A stretch of DNA of 64,000 nucleotides, from assembly GCA_963971305.1 (NCBI GenBank), contig OZ020311.1, forward strand, positions 3,596,001 through 3,660,000, given 5' to 3'. Both the position numbers and the translations under genes were made by a program. The stretch is from Arcuatula senhousia (Eukaryota > Mollusca > Bivalvia > Mytilida > Mytilidae). Shown piece after piece: positions 13,801-28,800 of this stretch; positions within the stretch are counted from its first letter, which is position 1, and every line of letters begins with the position of its first letter. The notes under the pieces are model-generated. The model was given only the letters and a program-made list of their open reading frames with translations. It was not told the origin of the DNA and searched no databases.

Positions 13801-16800
13801 GCTGCTCATCCTTCGCGTTGCTTACGGTAAATATGGTGTGTCAAATTTGGTAAGTTGACAAGGGACTACGATTAGACTGCTGCCTACCATATCCACATTT
13901 TGTCTTTTTTTGACAACTACATACACGTACACGTACAATTTTTAAACTTCTGACAGTTTGTCAGTGTGATATATATCTATGGGCCCACATGAAGTCTTCC
14001 ATAAAATTACTTATAGTGTAATTAAATTCACGATTTTTCAGAGTATAAGTTTATTTGATTTTTATTATCACCAGAATAGGCACTATGGACAACATAACAC
14101 TGCATGTGTTCGCAATAATTATGCCAAGCGTGGTGCTAAAAAAAAAGGGTAGCTTTCATTAGGAAGAGGACAGATAATTTACTTTTTTGAGGTTATATGC
14201 AACACTGATGATATGGAAAGACGATACGCTGCATACAATGAAAGGTGCACTTGTCGCAAATGTAATGTATAACAACTTCTCATTGTGCTTTTCCATGGGT
14301 TTCACTTCTCCGTGATATTTCAATTCACAAACAAAGTTCGTGAACAACTGTCCATGCGCTGGTAAATTTTTAGGACATGAACGATAAAAATACACCAAGA
14401 ATGAGTGAAACGGAATCGGCAACATGGAAATCTGTATATCAATAATAAAAATATTCATTAACGTGTAATTGAAAACTTTTGTTAAAATTGTTTAGTACCG
14501 TCTTTCTAAAAAAAAAAATTGTGGGAAATTCACAACTAAATATAATCCATCCTTAAACTTTTTGGAATGTGCAGTCGGCAAAGGCGGATTTGGAACGGGT
14601 GCGCGCCATCCCGTTTGAAAATTTCAGGATACGCCATAGTCTTAGTCTGTGAGAGTATTTTCTAAAATGATTAATAAAATTCTATTTTTGTTTGCTTATT
14701 TTTCTCTTTCAATTTGTCCTGTGATTGTTTCTGTTATTCGGGCATCTAATTTATTTTTGCCACCAGTAAAATGGCAATCTCCTTTCGAGTAAAAAAAAAT
14801 GTATGTGTGATTCGAAAATCCGTATCTGATCATGTGTTTATTTGTATAAATAGAATGCATTTATTGTCTTATTTATACCAAAGTAAAAACATTGAATCGC
14901 CGAGAAAGTATCTGTGAATGTTTTCTTCGTATTAATTGTTAACTACCATGGAAATAGAAGGAATAAGATACAAAAAAATAACTTCCCACGACCCTTCCTG
15001 AACATGAATTTAGTTAAAATTTAATATAACAATTCAAATTTGGATTTTCACAGAATATTTATAACATCGTATTGCCTGTAAATTACTGAGTATCTGCATG
15101 TTATTATACATGGACTATGTCACACAATGCATTATGAATAGATGTCCTTTGTCAGGGGGGGGTATATGAATATTATACGAGCCTCACACCTCGGTACCTT
15201 TAAATATTTAGAGAACAGAGAACACACGGATCCCCTCCTGTGATGACGCTAACTGTACGAGTATGCATCACAGGATCTGGATGAAGAATCATTTAAAACT
15301 CCAAACCCAGATACATGTATATAGGGTCCTTCGATTTTTTTTACATCATGCATTTTGAGTGTGTACAGACAGTGTCTCCCCGTTATTCATAATTCCCGAT
15401 AAGTAATAACCTTACCACAAAAAACATGTCATTCAGTAAACTGAGCTACTTTTTGTTAAAGCCGTTGAAAGCTTTGTGTATTTGATTTGCAGATAAACTT
15501 CTTCCGGCTAGCACACAATTCACACAGGTAGAAAATCAATACAACTGGCCGCTGTTTGCTATGGGGTACAATTAGGGATGACTCCATCAGAGCGTGATGT
15601 GTTGTTTATTGAATTGGTGATGTATCCTGTAGCAGTTTTATTAATTAGAATATTAGTATTCAAACCAGATATTTTTTATTTTGAAATACTGAGGATTTTA
15701 TTTCTTTTTAAATTATAAACCCGGCCGAAAGTTAATTATTTCATCGATACTGACTTATTAATTATTGTTTTAATGTAAAAAAATAATATTATCAATATAA
15801 GACAATTAAATAAAGTAATCGAACTTAGAGAAAATAAAACTAAAAAGGTCGAGACAATAGATTTTTACAAGCGTTCCCGAGTGAGCGTTTCGTTTACTAT
15901 AATACCAAATTACTCAGTGAAATGGTTTGGCATCGTAAAAATACATCTTACACTAATACCTGTATTACAATGAATTATATACATGTATATCTATGCATCC
16001 ACCTCGATCTCGAGATACCGAAGTACAACTAGAACTATAAAGTAACTGTGGGAACACTAAAGATCGGGACAACGACGACGACGACGATCAGTATCATACC
16101 ATTTTCAAAAATACGTCCGCAATTTTTTATAAAAATTAGACTGTCACTGGGCTGAGATAATAGCCTCAGTGGCTAATCCATCGGGGGGTGTATACTGACC
16201 CGGGGGGAAGGAACCCTTTATGCGGGGTTGCCTGTGGCACACTTCCCAGTCGCTTTATGGGCTTTCCTCCGAACATTCTGTTATTCTCACGTAGATTTTC
16301 GGCATAACTGGTCAGGAACCGCCGATCAGTAAAGTATATTGTTAATTTAATATAATACTGGTATGGCTCTGAATATATATTTTTGTTTTTTCTTGACCCA
16401 ATTATACATGTAAAATCATATTGTATTAAATTATTATGCCCCGAAAATTGTAAGTCATAGCTCACAAATAATACTCCGCCCCAAAAAAGATTAAAAGAAG
16501 GATATGGTAAAAAGACATAATGCCCCATATCGCAACATTTGGGACGTACGTTGTCAGTTTTTTGTTGTTTTTTTTACATATACCAAGGTACTATTGCATG
16601 AATCCAAATAAAAATAAGATAAGTGGCATGTTATCTCTCTGTAATGTCAAACTTCTAAACAACATAGCATCATTTGTACATAAACTGAATTCGTTATTTT
16701 AACTTTATATACTGTCTGACTAGCTCATTCTGTCATTTGTAATATATGTTATTTTGTTGTATGTCCTCATGTTACACTTGTATGTGTCGGAGTGTTTCAA

Positions 16801-19800
16801 TATAATCTTGGGACGTACGTAGTAGATGGGGCATATATACAAAGATATATACGATACAATTGTAACTTGTTGAAACCTGTACGTCGGAGGTCCAAAGCGA
16901 ATAGTCAATAGCTTTGGACACTAGCATACCATGACACATGCCTTCTGTGGACTTTGAATCGATGCTTATCTTACATTTTTATATATTGAAACCAATAAAA
17001 GGGAAATTCCTGTAAATGTAATTGTTTTCTTTTAGCCAGTTTATCCCCAACCTACCAAAAAATTGTGTTATTCGGCGTGGCATACTAAAAGTCCAGATCT
17101 TGCATATAAACTATTTGTCCACACAAACTTATATAAAAGGCGTTTTTGCGTTTTTGGCAACTTTGGCCCATATTTTCTCTAAATGCAAGTCTGATTGAAA
17201 AATGCATGCAGGGATTTTTACAAAGCTTCCAACGATCAGATTCTAAAATGGTAGGTGCAAGTATACAATATACAACAAAGATTGCGTAAAGGTTCTTGTG
17301 AATGAATGAGGGGGTAAGGGGAAGTAACAGACAAGGGATAGGTACCTAGATGTGTAACGCATAGACACACAGACGGACAGACGCCATTTTACAATATACC
17401 CCCCCCCCCCCCCCCCCATTTTTTAAGCGGCGGTATTTTAATAGCTGCATGGATCCACAATCACTGGTGTATGGAATAGAAAAAAAAACTTAACAACAGG
17501 CCGGGCAGGCCAGTGAAATTTCATCTGCAACAAAAAGTTTCAATAGCAGAGCAGGTTACTATGTAAAATCTGCGTTGACAGCGTTATCTCAATTGAAATC
17601 AAGTGTTGCTGCATGGAGCATAAACCACCAGCAAACCGTCACTTACTTACCCACATCGTGCATTGACGTAATCAAATTACACTTAAATTTTGCTACGCCC
17701 GACGCGCGTTTTATGGTTATGACTTTTTAAGGCACTGAGCAACTGTTTTCCATCAGGATTTTCTATTCCGATATCTATATGTCTAGTCATGTTCACGCGT
17801 ATATATACTTATTCCGCATCTCTTTAGAAATTGGAAAAAGACAACCCGCCCACCATTTCAACATTGAAAATTACATAACTGTTGCCTTTCCAAAAGTCCG
17901 TTTACTACTTTTTGCAGAAGCAGATCAAGAGTATCATGCAGGGTGCCGGTTCCTTAATTAGAATTTTCTAATTTTCGAGCAGATTTAATGCAAAACATCG
18001 GGAATCCCCATTCCCCTTTTCGTCTTCATCAGACAATTTAGGCGGCCCCCTCCCCTTTTCTAAATCATAGATGCACGTGCATGGAATTCAGTATTCAACA
18101 GGGTACTTAATAAATTGCATGCCATGATGGGATAACTTTTTACACGATTATACTCTTACCCTGTCGTTATTCTGTACTTGATAAGCAGAAATCAAAAAAT
18201 AGCAAATGGGACGGGTTTGCTTGCCACGTTAAAATCGGCAATTCCTTACACCAATATCACTCACAAAATATTGTTCTTACAAAATCCAATGCAACACAAT
18301 AGCATGCATGGAAACAATTTTAAATAGTTTGTAGATACACATGAAGAAATACCTAGAAAAATATAACAAAAATAATTTGCTAATACGCAAAATAATGAAA
18401 CAAAATACTAAAAACTTTGAGCCGGCACCAGTCGCTGAAGACAAGAACACACGCATGGGCTAGACATCGGCTATACATCGTAAATGTTTAATGCGGGAAA
18501 TCTGATGACAGTAGAAATACCGTGTGTGCTTTTTAACAAAGGAGGACAATAAGAGAAATTGGTAGATAGCGGTCTTATGACAAACTCTTATCTATTTTCC
18601 TCCATGCATTGTTCACTTGTCACACTAGCATATTATGAAGTACCAAGCTTAGACTATTTGATGCATCACAGATTGTCTAGTAATTACTGGTGATGTACGT
18701 TTTTTCATTGAAATTATATAAAACAAGAGGCTCCCAGGAGCCTGAATCGCTCACCTGGTCTTGATGTTGACCCTATACTTTTGTAGAGCTAAATGAGCTG
18801 AACATTTAAGCAAGCAACAGCTTTTCTCTACCTGCAATAGTTTTCATTCTATAGGCCAAAAACACCATTTTTCACCTATAAGGGGCCATTACCCCTATAA
18901 GGAGTCATCTGACAACTTCGACCCTATGGAGACTTTTGTAGAGCTAAATGAGCTGAACATTTAAGCAAGCAACAGCTAATCTTTATCTGCAATAGTTTTC
19001 ATTCTGTAGGCCCAAAAACATGAAAAATGGCTATTTTTCAGGGGCCGTAACCCCTATAATGGGTCATCTGACAACTTCGACCCTATGGAGAATTTTGTAG
19101 AGCTAAATGAGCTGAACATTTAAGCAAGCAACAGCTAATCTCTATCTGCAATAGTTTTCATTCTGTAGGCCAAAAACATGAAAAATGGCTATTTTTCAGG
19201 GGCCGTAACCCCTATAAGGGGTCATCTGACAACTTCGACCCTATGGAGAATTTTGTAGAGCTAAATGAGCTGAACATTTAAGCAAGCAACAGCTAATCTC
19301 TATCTGCAATAGTTTTCATTCTGTAGGCCAAAAACATGAAAAATGGTTATTCTTCACCTTTAAGGGGCCGTAACCCCTATAAGGGGTCATCTGACAACTT
19401 CGACCCTATGGAGAATTTAATAGAGCTAAATGAGCTGAACATTTAAGCAAGCTAACAGCTAATCTCTATCTGCAATAGTTTTCATTCTGTAGGCCAAAAA
19501 CATGAAAAATGGCTATTTTTCAGGGGCCGTAACCCCTATAAGGGGTCATCTGACAACTTCGACCCTATGGAGAATTTTGTAGAGCTAAATGAGCTGAACA
19601 TTTAAGCAAGCAACAGCTAATCTCTATCTGCAATAGTTTTCATTCTGTAGGCCAAAAACATGAAAAATGGCTATTTTTCAGGGGCCGTAACCCCTATAAG
19701 GGGTCATCTGACAACTTCGACCCTATGGAGAATTTTGTAGAGCTAAATGAGCTGAACATTTAAGCAAGCAACAGCTAATCTCTATCTGCAATAGTTTTCA

Positions 19801-22800
19801 TTCTGTAGGCCAAAAACATGAAAAATGGCTATTCTTCACCTTTAAGGGGCCGTAACCCCTATAAGGGGTCATCTGACAACTTCGACCCTATGGAGAATTT
19901 GATAGAGCTAAATGAGCTGAACATTTAAGCAAGCTAACAGCTAATCTCTATCTGCAATAGTTTTCATTCTGTAGGCCAAAAACATGAAAAATGGCTATTT
20001 TTCAGGGGCCGTAACCCCTATAAGGGGTCATCTGACAACTTCGACCCTATGGAGAATTTTGTAGAGCTAAATGAGCTGAACATTTAAGCAAGCAACAGCT
20101 AATCTCTATCTGCAATAGTTTTCATTCTGTAGGCCAAAAACATGAAAAATGGCTATTCTTCACCTTTAAGGGGCCGTAACCCCTATAAGGGGTCATCTGA
20201 CAACTTCGACCCTATGGAGAATTTAATAGAGCTAAATGAGCTGAACATTTAAGCAAGCTAACAGCTAATCTCTATCTGCAATAGTTTTCATTCTGTAGGC
20301 CAAAAACATGAAAAATGGCTATTTTTCAGGGGCCGTAACCCCTATAAGGGGTCATCTGACAACTTCGACCCTATGGAGAATTTTGTAGAGCTAAATGAGC
20401 TGAACATTTAAGCAAGCAACAGCTAATCTTTATCTGCAATAGTTTTCATTCTGTAGGCCAAAAACATGAAAAATGGCTATTTTTCAGGGGCCGTAACCCC
20501 TATAAGGGGTCATCTGACAACTTCGACCCTATCGAGAATTTTGTAGAGCTAAATGAGCTGAACATTTAAGCAAGCAACAGCTAATCTCTATCTGCAATAG
20601 TTTTCATTCTGTAGGCCAAAAACATGAAAAATGGCTATTTTTCAGGGGCCGTAACCCCTATCAGGGGTCATCTGACAACTTCGACCCTATGGAGAATTTT
20701 GTAGAGCTAAATGAGCTGAACATTTAAGCAAGCAATAGCTAATCTCTATCTGCATTAGTTTTCATTCTGTAGGCCAAAAACATGAAAAATGGCTATTCTT
20801 CACCTTTAAGGGGCCGTAACCCCTATAAGGGGTCATCTGACAACTTCGACCCTATGGAGACTTTTGTAGAGTTAAATGAGCTGAACATTTAAGCAAGCAA
20901 CAGCTAATCTCTATCTGCAATAGTTTTCATTCTGAAGGCCAAAAACATGAAAAAATGCTATTTTTCACCTTAAAGGGGCTGTAACCCCTATAAGGGGTCA
21001 TCTGACAACTTTGACCAAATGGAGACTTTTGTAGAGCTTTAGATGCTGAATCAGTAGCGTGGCCTCAGATTTCCTCTATCTCTTATACTTTTTGATTTAT
21101 AAGCCAAAAACAGTAGTCTGACCCCCCTAGTCTATTTTTAGTAACGGCGGCCATGTTTTTTTAACGGATCAAAAATCAAAACACAAGTTTGATGCAGGAC
21201 ACCCTAAGGATCATTCATACCAAGTTTCATTAAATTCTGATTGGTGGTTCCAGAGGAGAAGATTTTTGAAAAATTGTTAACAGACGACGACGACGACGAC
21301 AGACGACGACGACAGACGACGACGACGGACGCCAAGTGATGGTAATCGCTCACATGGACCTTCGGTCCAGGTGAGCTAAAAAGGTGAGATACATCTTGTT
21401 ATGTTACTTAGTCCTTGGTTGCACGAGTATGTGATCACACTGTTTTATTACCATACATGTTACGAAACCTTTGTTAATTGGACATAGTCGTTAATTGGAC
21501 ATAGTCGAAACACCTTTGTTTATTGGAAGTTGCGACTCTTATGTTTATTAGACATAGTCCCGAGGACAACATCAGCAGGACGTCGGTGTACAGTCGGAAA
21601 CGCGTGTAGTATAGGAACACAATATACAAATGTGAAACAAGAGGTACAAATCAAAATGACTAATAGAACATAGAACATATTTTATTGTCCAATTAAGGGC
21701 CCATAAGGGCAGCATGAGTAAGAAATAAACAGATATAAGAGAAAAGATAATAATTGAGTTACATGTAATACACATAATATACACACATGATTCTTATTAT
21801 TGAACAACTTTAAATGTACTTTATGATAATATTGTCTCTGTAAGAATTTTCTGTACACATAAAAGTTTTCTTAAATCATTGATAGAACCCCGGGATAGAA
21901 CCAACTTATATGACATTAGAATTTTTTAAATTCATTTACGCACATGCATGCGTATGTTTTCTAATACCCGCAATTCAGGAATTCAATTAACATCATGGCT
22001 CCTTTTGACAAACCCATGCAGCTGATATGTTACCATTCATGCAGTTTGTTAATCTACTGATTTACGATACTAACAATCTTAATTTTTAGCATAAAGGTAC
22101 TTATGCTTAACAGGCCGTCAACTAGTATTTCCCTTTCCCGTCGGACATCGTATAAGATCGGCAGGCGTAAAATAAGACATTGTTTAAATTTCCCCGGCCA
22201 CTTGCTGTCTGATATTTATTTATTACCCCGTCCAAATATCGTAATTATTCATTTATCATTTTCAACCATCAAGTATTCATTAAAATCAGTCGCTTGAACT
22301 GCGTACGGAAAAGTCCTAAGATTGATACCATCGTCTGATATATTTCTTTAAGACTTAAAAAATAAACAAAACTTGAAATAAAATCATAATATTTTATTAG
22401 CCTATAAAAAAATACAAATATAAGACATCTGAGACGTAATAGTGTGAATTGGAAATATTTGCAGGCGTATACAATTGTCCTTTTTAAATAGAATAAAATG
22501 AACCACGGAGTTTTTGGGGGCGATTTTTGAGTTGTAAGACTTAAAAAAAACAAGACTTGAAATAAAATCATCATATTTTAAGATATCTGAGACGTAATAA
22601 TGTGAATTGGAAATAATTACAGGCGTATACAATTGTCCTTTTCAAATAGAATAAAATGAACCACGGAGTTTTTGGGGGCGATTTCAGGGTTGTAAGACTT
22701 AAAAATAAACAAGACTTGAAATAAAATCATCATATTTTAAGACATCTGAGACGTACTAATGTGAATTGGAAATAATTGCAGGCGTATACAATTGTCCTTT

Positions 22801-25800
22801 TCAAATAGAATAAAATGAACCACGGAGTTTTTGGGGCGATTTCGGAGTTGTACCTCGGAGTCCCGCCGGGTTTACCTCGGACGTTCGCGTATTACTCCAA
22901 GAAAAAACTCCGTAGAAACTCGGAGTTTTTGACCGGAAAACTCTGAGGTCCACCGGAAAATAACACCGACGTCCGGAAATTTTGGCTGTAACTCGGTTTC
23001 AGTCCTGTATAGCTTTCAGTCTGATGGTCCGTCTGTAAGTCAGACAATTTGTCCATCTGTTCAAAATGTTGCAAGATGTAGCATTATGTCTTTTGAACAT
23101 TTTCTTGTTTAAACATTTGTACCAAGTCAAGACTAATGCATTTTCTTTTTTTCTGATATGCAACTCCCAATTTCAGTCAGATTTTTATCTTGGAGTTTAT
23201 GTGATGGATAATCCTTATTTAGAAATAACTCTCAGTAAATTCTTTTATAATTGCGTCAGCAGCAATTTAAAATTATTTGAACATCATTTTTTTTTTTTTT
23301 TTTCTCTCTCTCTTAATACTCACCAGTTTTGGATTTTTAATGAAGATCTTAGATTTCCCAAATGCAAATTCCTCTTCTGGAATATCTTGAGCTTGTAATA
23401 TATTTTTTACTCCATCAACTGGAGCACCATGCCAAACTGGCCAAGTCTCTGGAGCCAACATTTTATACCGATATAAAAATTGTTCATACATTTGACGGAA
23501 AGCATATCCAGCACGCCGCACTCTCACATTTTCTAGCAATCTTGAAAAGAAAATGACATTTCAAGTAAAATACTTACTATTTTTGATTTTTATGCGATAC
23601 AAAATTCTAAATGTGCACTTGATACTGTAGAATATAATGAACTCTTTGTTAGAATTGTACTGTATATATATGTGTCCTTGTGGACTATAATGTAACCACA
23701 ACATTTTTAAAGGGAGGATATGGCCTAGGCTGTTCATGTTGATTTTATATTGAACAACTGACAAAAATATAGGAAGGAGGGGTTGACCTCTTGAATCCTG
23801 AAATTGACAATGATTATATAGCTAATGCATTTGACATTAAATTCATTTTGATTCATTACACAAATCAAGTGTTCAATATCCACAACGTAAACATAAGGAA
23901 CGGACAAACCCTACATACCCTAAATATCTGACTTGATGCTGAACTATCTTTAAATCAAACTGTCCACTCTTTTTAAAATCATTGGGCTGCAAAAAGATAT
24001 ATGTACAATTGTATTTATTTCAGCAACCTCAATTTAGGTAGGACACTTAGGCTATTGAAAGCAACATGTTAGCATGTCAAAGGAAAGTCTTTTTTATCAA
24101 CATCAAATACATGTACAATTATGAATAGGAAGTTCGATTCATGCTTGTATATTGATCTCCCATTGTAACACTTAATGCAAACTTTCACATAACATTTAAC
24201 ATCTGTGATTGATTTTAATACCTTTATTTTTACAAAGTGATGCATAATTTGTAATTAAATTCAGCAAAAAAAGGCATTACCAAAGAATACTGTAAGAAAT
24301 CTTGCAAACATATACTAATGCATTTTGCACAAAAAACTAACATCCATTTTTTTTTCAAAATCACATCATGCACATCTTTTTATGATGTAATTCATTCATG
24401 TAAATTTTCATCGAATTCCATCAAGATTCATGTTCACAAGATATTTGGACAGAAGAACAAACAGGGAACTGTAAACCAATTTTTTATCGCGACTACAATG
24501 TTTTGCCTTCTAGTGTCATAGGGCTATTTCGCAGCTATTTATTTTTGTGATTTCTCATAAAAACTATTAAACTACTATTACAAGAGGCTCCCAGGAGCCT
24601 GAATCGCTCACCTGGTCTTGATGCCAACCCTTTGAAGACTTTTGTATAGCTAAATGAGCTGAACATTTAAGCAAGCAACAGCTTTTCTCTATCTGCAATA
24701 GTTTTCATCCTATAGGCCAAAAACACAATTTTTTGCCTTTAAGGGGCCGTAACCACTATAAGGGGTCATCTGACAACTTAGACCCTGGAAGACTTTTGTA
24801 CAGCTAATTAAGCTGAACATTTAAGCAAGCAACATCTTTTCTTTTTCTGCAATAGTTTTCTTTTTATAGGCCAAAAACACAATTTTTTTGTTTTGCCTTT
24901 ACGGGGCCGTAACCCTTAATAGGGGTCATCTGACAACTTCAACCCTATGAAGACTTTTGTTGAGGTAATGAGCTGAACATTTCAGCAAGCAACAGCTTTT
25001 CTCTATCTGCAATAGTTTTCATTCTATAGGCCAAAAACACAATTTTTTGCCTTTAAGGGGCCGTAACCCCTGTAAGGAGTCATCTGACAACTTTGACCCT
25101 ATGGAGACTTGTGTAGAGCTAAATGAGCTGAACATTTAAGCAAGGAACAGCTTTTCTCTATCTGCAATAGTTTTCATCCTATAGGCCAAAAACACTATTT
25201 TTTGCCTTTAAGGGGCCGTAACCACTATAAGGGTTCATCTGGCAACTTCGACCCTATGAAGACTTTTGTAGCGCTAAATGAGCTGAACATTTAAGCAAGC
25301 AACAGCTTTTCTCTATCTGCAAAAGTTTTCATTCTGTAGGCCAAAAACACTATTTTTTGCCTTTAAGGGGCCGTAACCCCTATAAGGGGTCATCTGACAA
25401 CTTCGACCCTTGTGGACTTGTGTGGAGCTAAACGAGCTGAACATTTAAGCAAGCAACAGCTTTTCTCTATCTGCAATAGTTTTCATACTATAGGGCAAAA
25501 ACATGAAAAAATGCTATTTTTCACCTTTAAGGGGCTGTAACCCTTATAAGGGGTCATCTGACAACTTGGACCAAATGGAGACTTTTGTAGAACTTTTGAT
25601 GCTGAAGCAGTAGAGTGGCATCAGATTTCATCTTTCTCTTATACTTTTTGATTTACAGTAGTCTGACCCCCCTGGTCTATTTTTAGCAACAGCGGCCATG
25701 TTTTTCGACAAATCAAAAATCCCCACATCAGTTCTGGGGGGGATACCCTAAAGTACCACCAGATCAAATTTGGTCTGAATCTGTGTAGCCGTTTCAGAGG

Positions 25801-28800
25801 AGAAGAAGTTTGAAGAAAAGTTAAACAAGACAACGACAGACGACGACGAGGACGACAGACGACAACAACGGACGCCAAGTGATGGCAATAGCTCACATGA
25901 CCTTTGGCCAGGTGAGCTAAAAATGAGTTACTTTCCGACGATTTACTTTGGCAAATTTTTGTTCCTCGTGAAATCCGCGAAGATAAATCTCTCGCGAAAA
26001 TAAGTTGGTTTACAGTATTTCTGAAATACCCCCAGAACTTTTCTTGCTGTGGGAATACAAATCTTACCTTAACACATCTAATGTAGTTGGGACTTTTTGA
26101 TAATAGATTATTCATCAACTCCGACACTGAGAGCTGCAATAAATATAAACAATAAAAATGTTAGGATAACAGTATTGTACATGAACAGTTTGAATGAATT
26201 GCTATCTAGCATAACGCTATATCTCAGGAAAGATTCATAGGTTCTTACATTACTGGACCTTTTGATCTTTAAAAAGTGATAGAATCTTTTAAGTCTTTCT
26301 GCCAATGACGTGAAACCTATGAGAACACTTGTAAGTATCTACATGTATTTCTTCAGCAAAGTTAGATTTTTATAGACTGAAACCATAAGTAGCATTATAC
26401 TAAATTTTAAATAACATTTGCTGACATTAACATTCAAAAATGGATTGATGGTTTTCATATTTGAACATTTTGAGGAGTGCTGCATGTACACTCATCTCAC
26501 ACTGAAAAGAGGCATTTACAGAAGATTTCATTAAAAATCTTTATGAAGTAAATGAACAGCAATTTAAAGTAATTGCATTTGGATATTTGATGGTGACAAA
26601 AATATTCATGTAAAGTTGATGCTATCCAATTAATTTAACAGGTTGCATTTAGTGTTACTTAAGTTTTCCATGGCTGATCTTTTCTTTTGTGTTGGTCTCT
26701 AACTAACCTTAAATTGAGATCCTGCAGTAGGTGGTCTTTTCCGTGACTTGAGCTTTGGGTTGCCCTCTGGAAACAATTTAGGCATCAGCCTGTGTTTACA
26801 TTGATACATGGCTTGAGAGAGATCACGGAATAACAGATCATTGTTCTTGTCTATAAAACCATTGACTTTGTAAATAACCTACAAGCATAACGAAAAAAAT
26901 AAAAATAAAAATCTGTCAAAGTCAAAAATGGACGGACTTCGTTAAACAGGAGGTAGGTGAGCGACAGACCTAAAATCAAATCCCACATGATGGGACCCCA
27001 CCCTGATGCTGTATACCAAATATCAAGTGGCTGTGATTAGTAGTTGCTGAGAAAACTGTTTCGAACAAATTTTCCCTGCCCGCACGCCGCCTGCTCGACA
27101 TTCACCATTTTATAACCCAGATTTTTCACTCCGTGAAATCCGGCAAATAATAAAATGAAATAACTCTGTTTTTGGAATTGGTATGTACAGCTTTATCATT
27201 GTCAAAATTTACATGTACCATATTCTTATTCCCCTTTTCAAACAATGTTTAATCAATAAATCCATCTTAACCAATTCACTCATCTTTGACTCTTTTTTTA
27301 GATCATGTGATTGTGTATAATTTGTTCTATTGTACATTTGTTATCAAGTTATCTTTAATATCTACAGATTTTGTCTTTGAGTTTTAAGACTAACTACATT
27401 TCATTGTAGTGCTTTCAGCAGGGCTTAACTTGTGGTAAAATAACCAAAAAAATTGAACAAGAAAATTCTTATACATAGATATTTACGTATTTTAAGAAGA
27501 ATGAACATAATTAGGATAATCAATGTTTCTTAGTAAAAATATAATTTAAAAAAATTAATATTAATACTTACATTGCCAGCAAAATGTTTCAATCTAAAGA
27601 CATCTATCTCTAGTGTTTTGTCAGACTGGTTTTTACGACAACCTCGACTCTCATAATGAGGATGTTTGGCACATGCTGTATTCATTTTGTCCAGGAATGT
27701 CATATCTGTAACATTTCCAGGTCGCATGCACTCTTCGTCCAGCATGGCTAATATACCAGTGTTTGGCTACAGAAAAAAATCATAACAAACTTCTATTTTC
27801 TTTCCAAAGCCATTGTAAAGTATTTGAAATAACATTCATTCAAAATTCCCCATGCAAGACAATCAAATTTACAATGCTTATTTTCATTTTTTTTAATTTC
27901 ATACTCAAGCAAGACAATTTAACTTGCAATTTTGTTTCATGCAATAAACAAACATCTTAAGAAATACATAGCTTTATTCTTAATGCTTAGAACCTAAATC
28001 TATAAACTTATCCTTATTATTTCAATAAATGCACATCTGCAATATTTTTTCTATTGGATATTTAATATTTACATAAATGCATGCACAAGTGGAGATAACT
28101 TGTATGAAGCAGTGACGTTACATCTTAACAAAAAGGCTAAATTATTTTAGGTTACTTATATATCAACAGCATGCTGGTCTATATTCAAGAGTTCTAATAT
28201 TTGTCAAAAGACATTAAGTATTTAAACAGGGCAAACCAAAGAGGAAAGTTTGTTAAAACTATACTGAATGCAATATACAGTTATTTAATGCCTGGTCATG
28301 GAGCAGTCAAAACTATTATCCCGAGGTGCTGGGGATGATTTAAAAACTGTTGCTTGAGGCCGCAGGCCGAAGGCAACAGTTCTTAAATCATCTCCTTAGC
28401 ACCGAGGGCATAATAGTTTGACTGCTCCATGAACAGGCATTAAATAACTGTTTTATTAACTTATAGAATACAGAGAGAGTGTGTGCGCTCGTTTAACAGT
28501 GCGACGTCAAAAAAATTATGCGCGTTATGTTTTCCCTAATATTTCATACGATTTGTCAAGTTTCCTGTGTGTTTACCGCATAAAAATGCACCAAGAGGTT
28601 CTCATAAACAAACTTAGATAATTATGCAAGGAAATCAGTCGAGAAATCGCATGGGAATAATTTTTATTTATTATATACGAAATATATAGAAAAATTGTAA
28701 TTTGATTATAACCGTAAATACTTTTGACGTCCCTCTGTACTACGCATCGTTTACGCGCATGGAACAGTTCGTTCCAGAGTGAAACAGTTAACTGTTACAT

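Larger units (their letters stand above)
7638..23007. mobile_element. Possible 15.4-kb TIR-bounded insertion filling the neck intron
   Basis: Exact 25-bp inverted repeats (CAGGACTGAAACCGAG...) lie at 7638-7662 and 22983-23007, each bordered on the outside by TA, as expected for a TA target duplication. About 200 bp inside each end is CpG-rich and full of ACTCCGAG/CTCGGAGT motifs, unlike the AT-rich surroundings. No transposase frame is visible. It may be one large non-autonomous or decayed element, or two related short elements in opposite orientation. Confidence 0.45.

Noticed and set aside
16166..16528. 120-codon minus-strand frame
   Set aside because: No recognisable family, no splice or start context, and it crosses unrelated repeat-like sequence.
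18724..21380. CRISPR-like repeat array
   Set aside because: Units are contiguous 155-165 bp repeats without unique spacers, in an animal gene.
25639..26139. 166-codon minus-strand open frame
   Set aside because: Only the first part (26133-26068) is a true myosin exon; the remainder reads through the donor into a MITE and family A element.
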